NCBI GenBank assembly: GCA_038526735.1
Contig: JBCBGM010000027.1
Location: 1-37,681 of the forward strand
Direction of reading: 5' to 3'
Length of the DNA: 37,681 nucleotides
DNA from: Rubricella sp038526735
GTDB lineage: Bacteria; Pseudomonadota; Alphaproteobacteria; Rhodobacterales; Rhodobacteraceae
Part shown: positions 1 through 7,814 of the stretch, in pieces
How positions within the stretch are numbered: position 1 is the stretch's first letter
Layout: each line of letters opens with the position of its first letter
Notes under the pieces: model-generated
The model's input: the letters and a program-made list of their open reading frames with translations, nothing else
The model's database searches: none
Told to the model about the DNA's origin: nothing
Program-made: the position numbers and the translations under genes

Positions 1-1584
1 GACCATCCGCGCGCCCTCGTTCACATACGGAATGATGCAGCGATTGGCGTAGAAGAAGCGCGCGTCGTTTACCACGATCGGCGTTTTGCGAATCTGGCGC
101 ACATAGTCGAGTGCTTTGGCGACTGCCCGGTCGCCCGTTTCTTTGCCCTTGATGATCTCGACCAGCATCATCTTGTCCACGGGGGAGAAGAAGTGGATGC
201 CGATATACTGCTCGGGCCGCGAACTCGCTTTGGCGAGATCGCTGATCGGCAGGGTCGAGGTGTTGGTGGCGAAGATACAGTCTTCGGGGATCACGGCCTC
301 GACGGCTTTGGTGACGGTGGCCTTGATCTCTGGGTCTTCGAACACAGCCTCGACGATCAGGTCGCAGCCCTGGAGCGCGGCGTAGTCGGTGGTCGCGGTG
401 ATGCGGCTGAGGACCTGCGCCTTTTTCTCTTCGCTGACCTTTTTGCGCTTCATCCCCTTGTCGAGAATGCCCTCGGAATAAGCTTTGCCCTTGTCCGCCG
501 CCTCTTGCTGTTGGTCGATGAGCACCACCTCAATCCCGGCATTGGCGGAGACATAGGCGATGCCAGCACCCATCATGCCAGCACCGAGGATGCCGACCTT
601 TTGCACGCGCTGGTCGGGCGCTTCGGGGCGGTTCGCGCCCTTCTCCAGTGCTTCTTTGTTGATGAAGAGGGAGTTGATCATTGCAGACGACGAGGGGTTC
701 ATCAGCACCTTGGTGAACCAGCGCGCCTCGATCCGCAGCGCGGCGTCGAAAGGGACCATGGTCATCTCATACGCGGCTGAGAGCATGGCTTTTGCCGCCG
801 GGTACACGCCCTTGGTCTTGCCGTGGATCATCGCATTGGCGCCGACGAAGGTCTGGAAGCCGGCGGGGTGATAGGCGGCACCGCCGGGCATTTTGTAGCC
901 CTTCTTGTCCCACGGTTTGACGACGTCGTCAGCCGTTGCGTTGAGCACCCACTCTTTCGCAGCGGTCAACAACTCTTCAGCCGGAACCACAGCGTCGATC
1001 AGGCCTGCGCCCTTGGCGGCTTTCGGGGCCATCATTTTGCCCTCCAGCAGCATCGGGGAGGCGGCCATCACGCCCATCATGTGCACCAAACGCGCGGTGC
1101 CGCCGCCGCCGGGGAAGATGCCAACGAGGATCTCGGGCAGGCCGATCTTGGCCTTGGGGTTGTCGGCCATGATGCGGTGGTGGCAGGCGAGTGCGATTTC
1201 GGTGCCGATGCCCGCGCAGGTGCCGGGGATGGCGCAGACCACAGGCTTGCCGCCTTTGGTGGTTTTCGGGTCAGCGCCCGCCCGCTCCAGCTTGCGCAGG
1301 ATGTGGTGGCCGCTCATCGTGAAGTCATAGAGGCCTTGAGCGGGGTTATCGCCCGCCTCTTGGCGGATGACGGCGAGGGTGTTGAGGTCCATCCCGCCGG
1401 CAAAGCTGTCTTTGCCTGAGGTGATGATGATGCCCTTGACCGCCTCGTTGGCGATGGCCTCGTCCACCAGCTCAGAGACTGCGGCAAACGCCTCCCGGCT
1501 CATGACGTTCATGGATTTGCCGGGCACGTCCCAGGTTATAATTGCAACGCCGTCAGCGTCGATTTGCATTGTGAAATCAGTCAT
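1..1584 (-). CDS. fadJ: FadJ/FadB-type fatty acid oxidation multifunctional protein, partial
   Basis: This gene runs off the left edge; 528 codons are visible of a family usually near 700-740 residues, so the C-terminal 3-hydroxyacyl-CoA dehydrogenase part is missing. It should carry out enoyl-CoA hydration and NAD-dependent 3-hydroxyacyl-CoA oxidation in the cytoplasm. Read on the minus strand, the N-terminus shows a crotonase fold with the oxyanion-hole stretch FAGGMDLNTL. A Rossmann segment with GILGAGMMGAG follows, and the visible end reads ARFFYANRCIIPYVNEGARM, the start of the C-terminal dehydrogenase domain. The ATG at 1584 is preceded by AGGAGA at good spacing. It lies 23 bases after the thiolase stop and is the last visible gene of the beta-oxidation operon. 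The family is certain; FadJ versus FadB naming is by resemblance. Confidence 0.93.
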   Translation of the reverse strand, partial: MTDFTMQIDADGVAIITWDVPGKSMNVMSREAFAAVSELVDEAIANEAVKGIIITSGKDSFAGGMDLNTLAVIRQEAGDNPAQGLYDFTMSGHHILRKLERAGADPKTTKGGKPVVCAIPGTCAGIGTEIALACHHRIMADNPKAKIGLPEILVGIFPGGGGTARLVHMMGVMAASPMLLEGKMMAPKAAKGAGLIDAVVPAEELLTAAKEWVLNATADDVVKPWDKKGYKMPGGAAYHPAGFQTFVGANAMIHGKTKGVYPAAKAMLSAAYEMTMVPFDAALRIEARWFTKVLMNPSSSAMINSLFINKEALEKGANRPEAPDQRVQKVGILGAGMMGAGIAYVSANAGIEVVLIDQQQEAADKGKAYSEGILDKGMKRKKVSEEKKAQVLSRITATTDYAALQGCDLIVEAVFEDPEIKATVTKAVEAVIPEDCIFATNTSTLPISDLAKASSRPEQYIGIHFFSPVDKMMLVEIIKGKETGDRAVAKALDYVRQIRKTPIVVNDARFFYANRCIIPYVNEGARMV

Positions 1585-1607
1585 ATCGGTTCTCCTGATC
1601 CGTGCTC

Positions 1608-2819
1608 TTAGACGCGCTCGATGATCGTTGCGGCACCCATGCCCGATGCCACACAGAGCGTCGCCAATGCGGTTTCTTTGCCCGAGCGCTCCAGCTCATC
1701 GAGGGCGGTGCCGAGGATCATCGCGCCCGTGGCGCCCAGCGGGTGGCCCATAGCAATCGCGCCGCCGTTCACATTCACCTTCGAATGATCCGCGCCCATC
1801 TGGTCCATGAACAGCATCACGACCGAGGCAAACGCCTCGTTCACCTCAAAGAGGTCGATGTCGGACATGGTCATGCCGGTCTCTTCGAGGATTTTTTGGG
1901 TCACGGGCACCGGGCCGGTGAGCATGATCGTCGGGTCGGTCCCGATCTTGGCGGTGGCTTTGATGCGGGCGCGAGCCTTGAGGCCGTACTTTTCGCCAAA
2001 CTCTTTTGAGCCGATCAACAGCCCTGCTGAGCCATCCACGATACCCGACGAGTTGCCGGCGTGGTGGATGTGGTTGATCCGCTCCAACTCTGGGTATTTC
2101 AGCAGCGCCACATTGTCGAAGCCGGGCATCACTTCGCCCATTTCCTTGAAGGCAGGCTTGAGGCCTCCGAGCGACTGCATGTCGGTGCCGGGGCGCATGT
2201 ATTCGTCGTGGTCGAGGATATCGAGACCGTTTTGGTCGGTCACTTTCACGACCGACTTCTCAAACCGGTTGTCGGCCCAAGCGGCCGCTGCGCGGTTTTG
2301 GCTCTCAACCGCGTAAGCATCCGCATCGTCCCGGGAGAAGCCGTATTTCGTGGCGATAATATCGGCCGAGATGCCCTGCGGCACGAAATAGGTCTTCATC
2401 GCGACGGAAGGGTCTACGGCAATCGCTGCGCCGTCACTGCCCATCGGTACACGGCTCATCATCTCGACGCCGCCCGCGATATACGCGTCCCCCGCGCCGC
2501 CCTTCACCTGGTTTGCGGCGAGGTTCACAGACTCAAGGCCCGAGGCGCAGAAGCGGTTGATCGCGAGGCCGGGGATCGACTCGTCGAGGTCAGAGGCCAG
2601 CACCGCAGAGCGCGCAAGGCAGCCGCCCTGTTCGCCCACTTGGGTGACATTGCCCCAGATCACATCCTCAACCGCGTGGCCGTCGAGGCCGTTGCGCTCT
2701 TTGAGGGCGTTCAGCACATGGGCTGAGAGGCGCAGGGCCGTTACCTCGTGCAACGCGCCATCTTTGCGGCCTTTGCCGCGCGGGGTGCGGATCGCGTCAT
2801 AGATATACGCTTCGGTCAT
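1608..2819 (-). CDS. acetyl-CoA C-acyltransferase (thiolase)
   Basis: The product is a 403-residue thiolase that cleaves 3-ketoacyl-CoA with CoA, the last step of beta-oxidation. The nucleophile lies in NRFCASGLES (Cys91), the histidine in the GHPLGATG block (His359), and the second cysteine in CVASGMG (Cys389), all as expected for the family. The length is normal. GGAGG sits 7 bases before the ATG. It follows the small membrane protein by 16 bases and precedes the FadJ gene by 23, so the thiolase and multifunctional protein are probably cotranscribed and may form a trifunctional complex. The sequence alone does not separate biosynthetic from degradative thiolase, but the context favours degradation (FadA/FadI). 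Confidence 0.95.
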   Translation of the reverse strand: MTEAYIYDAIRTPRGKGRKDGALHEVTALRLSAHVLNALKERNGLDGHAVEDVIWGNVTQVGEQGGCLARSAVLASDLDESIPGLAINRFCASGLESVNLAANQVKGGAGDAYIAGGVEMMSRVPMGSDGAAIAVDPSVAMKTYFVPQGISADIIATKYGFSRDDADAYAVESQNRAAAAWADNRFEKSVVKVTDQNGLDILDHDEYMRPGTDMQSLGGLKPAFKEMGEVMPGFDNVALLKYPELERINHIHHAGNSSGIVDGSAGLLIGSKEFGEKYGLKARARIKATAKIGTDPTIMLTGPVPVTQKILEETGMTMSDIDLFEVNEAFASVVMLFMDQMGADHSKVNVNGGAIAMGHPLGATGAMILGTALDELERSGKETALATLCVASGMGAATIIERV

Positions 2820-2835
2820 TGTTGATCCTCCAGGG

Positions 2836-3252
2836 TCATTGCCCGTCTTGTGCGTTCATTAAGTCGTTGGCCTCTTCGGCCAGAACATCTCGAAACCCGA
2901 AATCCCGATCTCCGTAGAGCGCCTGCCACGAGGGCAGGACCGCCGCGACTGAGATCAGCGTGATCACCGCAGCGAAGCGGTAGAGAAAGTAAAAGGTTAG
3001 GCGCTTGCGGATGGCCCAAAACACCAGCGCGCCGCCCGTAAGAGTGAGTGCGGGCCAGAGCACACCCGCAAACTGCACCGAGAGCACAATGTGCAGCATC
3101 AGCGTCATTCCCGCGACCACGGTAAAGAAGACGCGCCGCAGCGGTGCGTCGAAGGCAATCGAGTTGGGGTTGGGGCGTGCTTCGGCGGCCATGTTGATGT
3201 TGATCGCCGCCAACGCCGCCAAAATACCGAGTATCCAGGGCCATCCGCTCAT
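2836..3252 (-). CDS. small integral membrane protein of unknown function
   Basis: I do not recognise this 138-residue protein. It has about four hydrophobic segments: roughly residues 3-22 (WPWILGILAALAA), 45-65 (VFFTVVAGMTLMLHIV), 68-82 and 90-110 (FYFLYRFAAVITLISVAAV). A short polar, acidic tail follows. Its ATG overlaps the TGA of the glutathione S-transferase gene (ATGA, 3249-3252), so translation is probably coupled. The thiolase starts 16 bases further on. Position inside the beta-oxidation operon is the only functional hint. An alternative frame over the same DNA gives a low-complexity Arg-rich product and is rejected. Confidence 0.75.
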   Translation of the reverse strand: MSGWPWILGILAALAAININMAAEARPNPNSIAFDAPLRRVFFTVVAGMTLMLHIVLSVQFAGVLWPALTLTGGALVFWAIRKRLTFYFLYRFAAVITLISVAAVLPSWQALYGDRDFGFRDVLAEEANDLMNAQDGQ

Positions 3253-3863
3253 GCCCTCGGCATCAGGTCATAGGGGTGAAGCCAGCCGGGCTCTGCCTTG
3301 ATCCGCTCCAGCCAGACAGAGATCGCCGGATAGGTGGTCGGATCATAGCCGAAGGGCTCGGGGTAGTAGAGATAGGCGCAGGCAGAGAGGTCAGCGATGG
3401 TTAGCCCACCGCCTGCCAGCCAATCATGCCCCTGCAAATGCGCATCGAGCACTTTCAGCCCCGCATCCACGCGCCCTTGGGTGAAGGCGATGACATCGGC
3501 GTTACGCTTCTCCTCGGGCAGGAAATTCCGCAGGAACCGGAGCATCCCTTGGTTGGTGGAGCCTTTGTGGTTGTCCCACAACAGCCAGCGCAGCACCTCA
3601 GCGTCCGCCGGATCGCCGTAGCGCCCGTTGACCTTCGCGAGATGCGCCAGAATAGCACCTGATTGGGTGAGCACGCCTTCGGGTGTCTCCAAGACCGGCA
3701 CCTCGCCCATCGGGTTGAGCGCGCGAAACTCCGGCGTGCGGGTTGCCCCCTTGAAAAAGTCGACGAAGACCGCCTCCCACTCAAGGCCGGCAAGCGTCAA
3801 TCCGAGGGCAGCTTTGTAGGCGTTGCCCGACTCTCCGAAACAGTGCAGCCGATACTGGGCCAT
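3249..3863 (-). CDS. glutathione S-transferase family protein
   Basis: The product is a 204-residue cytosolic GST. The N-terminal thioredoxin-like domain starts MAQYRLHCFGESGNAYK, in which Ser12 could be the catalytic residue, and has the cis-proline stretch MGEVPVLETPEGVLTQSGAIL, which includes the glutathione-binding ES/QS turn. An all-alpha C-terminal domain follows, with DWLAGGGLTIADLSA, the conserved capping motif. An open frame extends further upstream, but the family start and the GGAGG 9 bases before position 3863 fix this ATG. It starts 5 bases after the DUF2306-type gene and overlaps the next gene by ATGA. Its substrate is unknown; lying between acyl-CoA dehydrogenase and thiolase genes, it may handle reactive acyl or aldehyde by-products (inference). 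Confidence 0.9.
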   Translation of the reverse strand: MAQYRLHCFGESGNAYKAALGLTLAGLEWEAVFVDFFKGATRTPEFRALNPMGEVPVLETPEGVLTQSGAILAHLAKVNGRYGDPADAEVLRWLLWDNHKGSTNQGMLRFLRNFLPEEKRNADVIAFTQGRVDAGLKVLDAHLQGHDWLAGGGLTIADLSACAYLYYPEPFGYDPTTYPAISVWLERIKAEPGWLHPYDLMPRA

Positions 3864-3868
3864 GTGCC

Positions 3869-4267
3869 TTATCCTCCGAAGACCACGAGGTGCATTGTGC
3901 GCCCCGGCAGCAGGGTGAACGCGCCCGTGATGACAAGCGCGCCGGTGTAAATTCCGATCATCCAGTTGCGGTGCCCCCGCACGTCGCCTCGGCGGATGGC
4001 CAAGAGCGCCAGCGCGAGCATGACGAGCGTCATGATCGACAAGAGGTGGATCGGGCTGAACGGCCCCCAGACCCGAAAGCCGTAAATCCAGAAGCTCGAC
4101 ACCGCGACGCCCACCATGAGCGCGAGCCACGTCCGCCCCATCCAACGATGCAGCGTGTCGCGCCGCCGCCGCAGCAGTTGCACCGCGCCTAGCACCACAG
4201 CGACAAGTGCTGCCATCGCGTGGAAGGGCACGGGGCTTTCAGCCTGGAGGAGCGGCGCAAGCGTCAT
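3869..4267 (-). CDS. DUF2306-like integral membrane protein
   Basis: This 132-residue protein has four predicted membrane segments (about residues 15-35, 46-66, 76-95 and 106-126). The pattern HAMAALVAVVLGAVQLLRRR, then TLHRWMGRTW and later RGHRNWMIGIY, is typical of DUF2306-type proteins, where conserved His and Arg sit at the membrane edges. The start at 4267 overlaps the stop of the preceding acyl-CoA dehydrogenase by one base (TGATG), so the two are translationally coupled. A longer reading from 4402 lies inside the dehydrogenase gene and is not used. Function is unknown. Conserved histidines in related proteins suggest haem or metal binding, but I cannot show that here. Confidence 0.8.
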   Translation of the reverse strand: MTLAPLLQAESPVPFHAMAALVAVVLGAVQLLRRRRDTLHRWMGRTWLALMVGVAVSSFWIYGFRVWGPFSPIHLLSIMTLVMLALALLAIRRGDVRGHRNWMIGIYTGALVITGAFTLLPGRTMHLVVFGG

Positions 4268-5421
4268 CAGAGGTTCCGCGCGATCAGTTCTTTCATGATC
4301 TCGTTGGTGCCCGCGTAAATCCGCTGCACTCGCGTGTCGGTCCACATCTCGGCGATGGGGTACTCCATCATGTAGCCATACCCGCCAAAGACCTGCAGGC
4401 ACTCATCAATCACTTGCTGCTGCATGTCGGACATCCAGTATTTGTTCATACTGGCCTGCTCATTGGTAAGCTCTCCGCGCAGATGCGCCGCGATGCAGGC
4501 ATCGTTAAAGGCGCGGGCGACGGTGGTGTTGGTTTTGCACTCGGCGAGGCGGTGGCGGATGGTTTGGAATTTCTCGATCAGCGGCGCACCGAACGCTTCA
4601 CGCTCTTTTGCGTAGTCAATCGCGCGCTGCACGGCCCCTTCCATCGCGCCCACGGCCCCGCAGCCGATGGTCAGGCGCTCTTGCGGCAACTGCTCCATCA
4701 TTTGGTAAAAGCCGCGGCCCTCTTCGCCGCCCAAGAGGTTCTCGGGCGGGACCATGACATCCTCATAGAACAGCTCAGAGGTGCCGTTCCACTTGTGCCC
4801 GATCTTGTCGAGGTTCTTGCCTTTGCGGAAGCCGTCGCGCTCCGCCTCCACCATCATCAGGCTGATGCCCTTCGCTCCGGCGGAGGTGTCGGTCTTGACG
4901 GCTGTCAGGATCAGATCCGCCTGCGCGCCATTGGTGATAAAGATCTTCGATCCGTTCACCTTGTAGGCGTTGCCGTCCATCACGGCGCGGGTCTTGATGC
5001 CCTGCAGGTCGGAGCCTGCGCTCGGCTCTGTCATCGCCAGCGCGCCGACCATCTCTCCGGAGGCCATCTTCGGCAGCCAGCGCTTTTTCTGGTCTTCGGT
5101 GCCGTAGTTCAGAATGTAATGGGCCACGATCGGCGTGTGGATCGGAAAGCCCCAGCTCGCGAGATTGGCGCGGCACGCCTCCATGATGATCACCGCGTCA
5201 TGGCCGAAGTCGCCACCCGCGCCGCCATATTCCTCTGGGATCGATGAGCCGAGAAAGCCCATCTCTCCGGCCTCGTTCCAGGCCTCGCGGTCCATCAGGC
5301 CCTCTTTGCGCCAGCGCTCGGCCTTGGGCACCCACTGCTCTTCAAAAAACTGCTTGGCCATATCGGAGAGCATCATGTGCTCTTCGGTCATCCAGCCAGA
5401 GGTCAACCCATCGCGTGGCAT
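4267..5421 (-). CDS. acyl-CoA dehydrogenase (long-chain/isovaleryl type active site)
   Basis: The product is a 384-residue FAD acyl-CoA dehydrogenase that makes trans-2-enoyl-CoA and passes electrons to ETF. Signature segments are ALAMTEPSAGSDLQGI (about 127-142), the flavin/substrate loop around KVNGSKIFITNGAQAD, and the C-terminal IYAGTNEIMKELIARNL. The usual catalytic Glu of the YEGT motif is Ala370 here. A Glu at 261 in the helix GAMEGAVQRAIDYAKEREAFG falls where long-chain and isovaleryl-CoA dehydrogenases keep their base, so the enzyme should be active. The first acyl-CoA dehydrogenase of the operon lies 77 bases upstream and two possible hairpins sit in that gap. Chain-length preference cannot be read from the sequence. 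Confidence 0.93.
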   Translation of the reverse strand: MPRDGLTSGWMTEEHMMLSDMAKQFFEEQWVPKAERWRKEGLMDREAWNEAGEMGFLGSSIPEEYGGAGGDFGHDAVIIMEACRANLASWGFPIHTPIVAHYILNYGTEDQKKRWLPKMASGEMVGALAMTEPSAGSDLQGIKTRAVMDGNAYKVNGSKIFITNGAQADLILTAVKTDTSAGAKGISLMMVEAERDGFRKGKNLDKIGHKWNGTSELFYEDVMVPPENLLGGEEGRGFYQMMEQLPQERLTIGCGAVGAMEGAVQRAIDYAKEREAFGAPLIEKFQTIRHRLAECKTNTTVARAFNDACIAAHLRGELTNEQASMNKYWMSDMQQQVIDECLQVFGGYGYMMEYPIAEMWTDTRVQRIYAGTNEIMKELIARNL

Positions 5422-5440
5422 CGCAAACTCCCTGTTATCG

Positions 5441-5490
5441 CGGTGTTTTCACCGTCATGTCGTGCAGCGGGGGCACACCATAGCACCCCC
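5441..5490 (-). other. two possible hairpins between the acyl-CoA dehydrogenase genes
   Basis: The 77-base gap contains a perfect CGGTG-TTTT-CACCG hairpin (5441-5454) and a weaker one bounded by GGGGG and CCCCC (5469-5490; 8 pairs as minus-strand RNA, including G-U pairs). No T-run follows on the minus strand, so a true terminator is unlikely. They may act as mRNA stability or processing elements. Confidence 0.3.
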
Positions 5491-5498
5491 GTTTCAAA

Positions 5499-7271
5499 TC
5501 AGAATGCCTCGACAGAGAGCCCCATCACCGGGTCTGCGCCGGTCTCGATCCGGGCAAGGCGCATCTTGCTCTCTGGCAGCATCCGCTTGGCATAGTAGCG
5601 GGCGGTGTGCAGCTTCGTCTCGTAGAACGCTGGGTCATCTGCGGTGCCTTTGAGCGCCTCTTGCGACGTCACCGCCATCCGCGCCCACATAAAGCCAAGG
5701 CACACATGGCCAAAGAGGTGGAGGAAGTCGGTCGAGCCTGCGAGCGCGTTGTTGGGGTTCTTCATCCCCTGCTGCATGAAGTACATGCCCGCAGTTTGCA
5801 GATCTTTCGACGCCTCTTTCAGTGGGCCCATGATGTCGGCCAACTCTTCATTGTCCGCCTGCTCTTTGAGGAAGGATTTCACCATCTCGAAGAAGGCCAT
5901 GACGTGCTTGCCACCGTCTTGCGCGAGCTTGCGGCCCACCAGATCAAGCGCCTGAATGCCGTTGGTGCCCTCATAAACGAGCGCGATGCGGATATCCCGG
6001 ACGAACTGCTCTGCACCCCACTCGGTGGTGTAACCAGAGCCGCCATAGACCTGCTGCGAGCTGATCGCGGACTCGAGGCCCTTATCGGTGAGGAAGGCTT
6101 TCAGAACCGGGATCATTAGCGCGACGAGACCAGCAGCGTCGTGATCACCGGCGAGCTCTTTGTCGAGCAGGTTGGCAATCCACAGCGCAAACGCCCGCGC
6201 CCCTTCGACGAAGGCTTTTTGGTCCATCAACATCCGGCGCACATCGGGGTGCACGATGATTGGGTCGGCGGGGAGGCTCGGCGCCTCGGTGCCGGTGACG
6301 GCACGGCCTTGCACGCGGTCTTTCGCAAACGCCAGCGCGTTTTCATAGGCGACAGCCGCCTGAGACAGCCCTTGCACGCCCACTCCGAGACGCGCCTCAT
6401 TCATCATAGTAAACATCGCGCGCAGGCCCTTGTTCGGCTCGCCGATCAAAAAGCCCTCGGCGCCGTCATAGTTCATCACGCAGGTGGCGTTGCCGTGGAT
6501 GCCCATTTTTGACTCGAGCCCCCCGCAAGAGAGCGTGTTGCGCTCACCCAATGAGCCATCTTCGTTCACCAGGAACTTGGGCACGATGAAGAGCGAGATG
6601 CCTTTCACGCCCTCGGGCGCGTCGGGCAGTTTTGCGAGCACCAAGTGGATGATGTTGTCAGCGAGGTCATGCTCCCCTGCCGAAATCCAGATTTTTTGCC
6701 CGGTGATCGCGTAAGAGCCGTCATCATTTGGCACAGCCTTGGTGCGGATTAGGCCCAGATCGGTGCCGCACTGCGGCTCGGTCAGGTTCATGGTGCCGCC
6801 CCACTCGAAGGTGGTCATTTTCGGCAGATAGGTCGCCTTTTGCTCCTCAGAGCCGTGCTCATGGATCGCGGAGGCCGCGCCATGGGTCAGGCCCGGATAC
6901 ATCATCAGCGCCATGTTCGCGGACGAGAAATACTCGCCCACCGCCTGTGCCAGCACCTTGGGCATCCCTTGACCGCCATACGCGGGGTCGAGGTCGAAAG
7001 ACGTCCAGCCGCCCTCGCGCAGGGTCTCGATCGCTTTTTCAAAACCCGTTGGCGCGCGCACGACGCCGTTCTCAAGCCGGCACCCTTCCTCATCGCCCAC
7101 TTTGTTCAGCGGCTGCAGCACGTTCGTTGCGATTTTGCTGGCCTCTTCGAGCACGGCGGAGGTGAAGTCGCGCTCCAGCTCGTCATAGCCGGGCACCTGC
7201 TGGTCTTGCACTTTGAGCACGTCATGCAGGATGAACGCGGTGTCTTTGGTCGGTGCGGTGTAGGTTGGCAT
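5499..7271 (-). CDS. acyl-CoA dehydrogenase with extended C-terminal domain (DmdC-like)
   Basis: This 590-residue enzyme belongs to the large acyl-CoA dehydrogenase class that includes DmdC, the 3-methylmercaptopropionyl-CoA dehydrogenase of roseobacters. The segments WGGTMNLTEPQCGTDLG (about 157-173) and YAITGQKIWISAGEHD, and the catalytic motif VYEGTNGIQ (Glu434), are in place. A C-terminal helical extension follows (about 460-590), ending near KMRLARIETGADPVMGLSVEAF. GGGAGA precedes the ATG. It is the first structural gene after the MerR regulator, 19 bases away. Because the neighbours are general beta-oxidation genes, a straight- or branched-chain acyl-CoA substrate is more likely than the DMSP intermediate, but sequence alone cannot decide between them. 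Confidence 0.92.
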   Translation of the reverse strand: MPTYTAPTKDTAFILHDVLKVQDQQVPGYDELERDFTSAVLEEASKIATNVLQPLNKVGDEEGCRLENGVVRAPTGFEKAIETLREGGWTSFDLDPAYGGQGMPKVLAQAVGEYFSSANMALMMYPGLTHGAASAIHEHGSEEQKATYLPKMTTFEWGGTMNLTEPQCGTDLGLIRTKAVPNDDGSYAITGQKIWISAGEHDLADNIIHLVLAKLPDAPEGVKGISLFIVPKFLVNEDGSLGERNTLSCGGLESKMGIHGNATCVMNYDGAEGFLIGEPNKGLRAMFTMMNEARLGVGVQGLSQAAVAYENALAFAKDRVQGRAVTGTEAPSLPADPIIVHPDVRRMLMDQKAFVEGARAFALWIANLLDKELAGDHDAAGLVALMIPVLKAFLTDKGLESAISSQQVYGGSGYTTEWGAEQFVRDIRIALVYEGTNGIQALDLVGRKLAQDGGKHVMAFFEMVKSFLKEQADNEELADIMGPLKEASKDLQTAGMYFMQQGMKNPNNALAGSTDFLHLFGHVCLGFMWARMAVTSQEALKGTADDPAFYETKLHTARYYAKRMLPESKMRLARIETGADPVMGLSVEAF

Positions 7272-7290
7272 GTCTGAGATCTCCCTAAAC

Positions 7291-7722
7291 TCAGGCGTGA
7301 GGTCGGTCTGGCTGGTAGGCGGCCGCGTGGGCGGGCAGGGGGATCCCTTTTCCGCTCAAAAGGCTCTCCACATAGGCCAGTTGTTCTTCGAGGTCGGAGA
7401 GCGCGAGGTTCAGCTCCTCGCGCTGCGCTTCCATTTCGGCGCGGCGTTGCAGCGCGATCTCGTAGGTGCGCTGTAACTGCGTTTGTTGCTGATCGCCCGC
7501 ATCATAAAGCTCAAGCAGCTGGCGAATTTCTTCGAGGCTGAAGCCAAAGCGCTTGCCACGCAGGATCAGCTTGAGCCGCGCCCGGTCGCGCCGGGTGAAC
7601 AGCCGCTTTGAGCCGTCGCGGATGGGTGCGAGCAGTTCTTTTGCTTCGTAAAAACGTAAGGTGCGCGGGGTGACGTCAAAGTCTGCGCACATCTCGCCGA
7701 TGGTTCTTAGATCTTCCGCCAT
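7291..7722 (-). CDS. MerR-family transcriptional regulator of the beta-oxidation operon
   Basis: The product is a 143-residue MerR-type regulator. The N-terminal winged helix starts with TIGEMCADFDVTPRTLRFYEAKELLAP. The second half of the DNA-binding domain is KRLFTRRDRARLKLILRGKRFGFSLEEIRQLLEL. A long dimerisation helix (about 80-118) follows, and a short Pro/Ala tail ends the protein. The only cysteine is Cys12, inside the helix-turn-helix, so the metal-sensing cysteines of MerR/CueR types are absent. This fits the LiuR-like subgroup known to control acyl-CoA catabolism in proteobacteria. It is the first gene of the operon. Two matching palindromes lie 13 and 65 bases in front of its ATG, which implies autoregulation, and a third lies before etfB. 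The effector is unknown. Confidence 0.9.
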   Translation of the reverse strand: MAEDLRTIGEMCADFDVTPRTLRFYEAKELLAPIRDGSKRLFTRRDRARLKLILRGKRFGFSLEEIRQLLELYDAGDQQQTQLQRTYEIALQRRAEMEAQREELNLALSDLEEQLAYVESLLSGKGIPLPAHAAAYQPDRPHA

Positions 7723-7734
7723 GCCGCCCTCTGG

Positions 7735-7750
7735 TTGACGTTTGCGTCAA
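7735..7750. promoter_or_regulatory. MerR-type operator palindrome, proximal site
   Basis: TTGACGTTTGCGTCAA has arms TTGACG/CGTCAA around a 4-base centre, extended by one pair (G...C) on each side. It sits 13 bases upstream of the merR start, so a bound protein would cover the region just before the ribosome binding site. The same arms recur at 7787-7802 and 28506-28521. Confidence 0.65.
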
Positions 7751-7786
7751 CGTGTGGGGAGTCGGGATTCCGTTCAACCCGAAAAG

Positions 7787-7802
7787 TTGACGTTCACGTC
7801 AA
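7787..7802. promoter_or_regulatory. MerR-type operator palindrome, distal site
   Basis: TTGACGTTCACGTCAA forms an 8-bp arm palindrome (GTTGACGT/ACGTCAAC) when the flanking bases are included. Its centre lies 52 bases from that of the proximal site, about five helical turns, so two dimers could sit on the same face of the DNA. The TTGACG half reads as a possible -35 element on the minus strand; I see no convincing -10. Confidence 0.65.
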
Positions 7803-7814
7803 CTGGACGCAACG

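Noticed and set aside
2816..3244. 142-residue alternative minus-strand frame over the small membrane protein
   Set aside because: Its product is Arg-rich and low in complexity, while the 2836-3252 frame has clear membrane helices and a coupled start.
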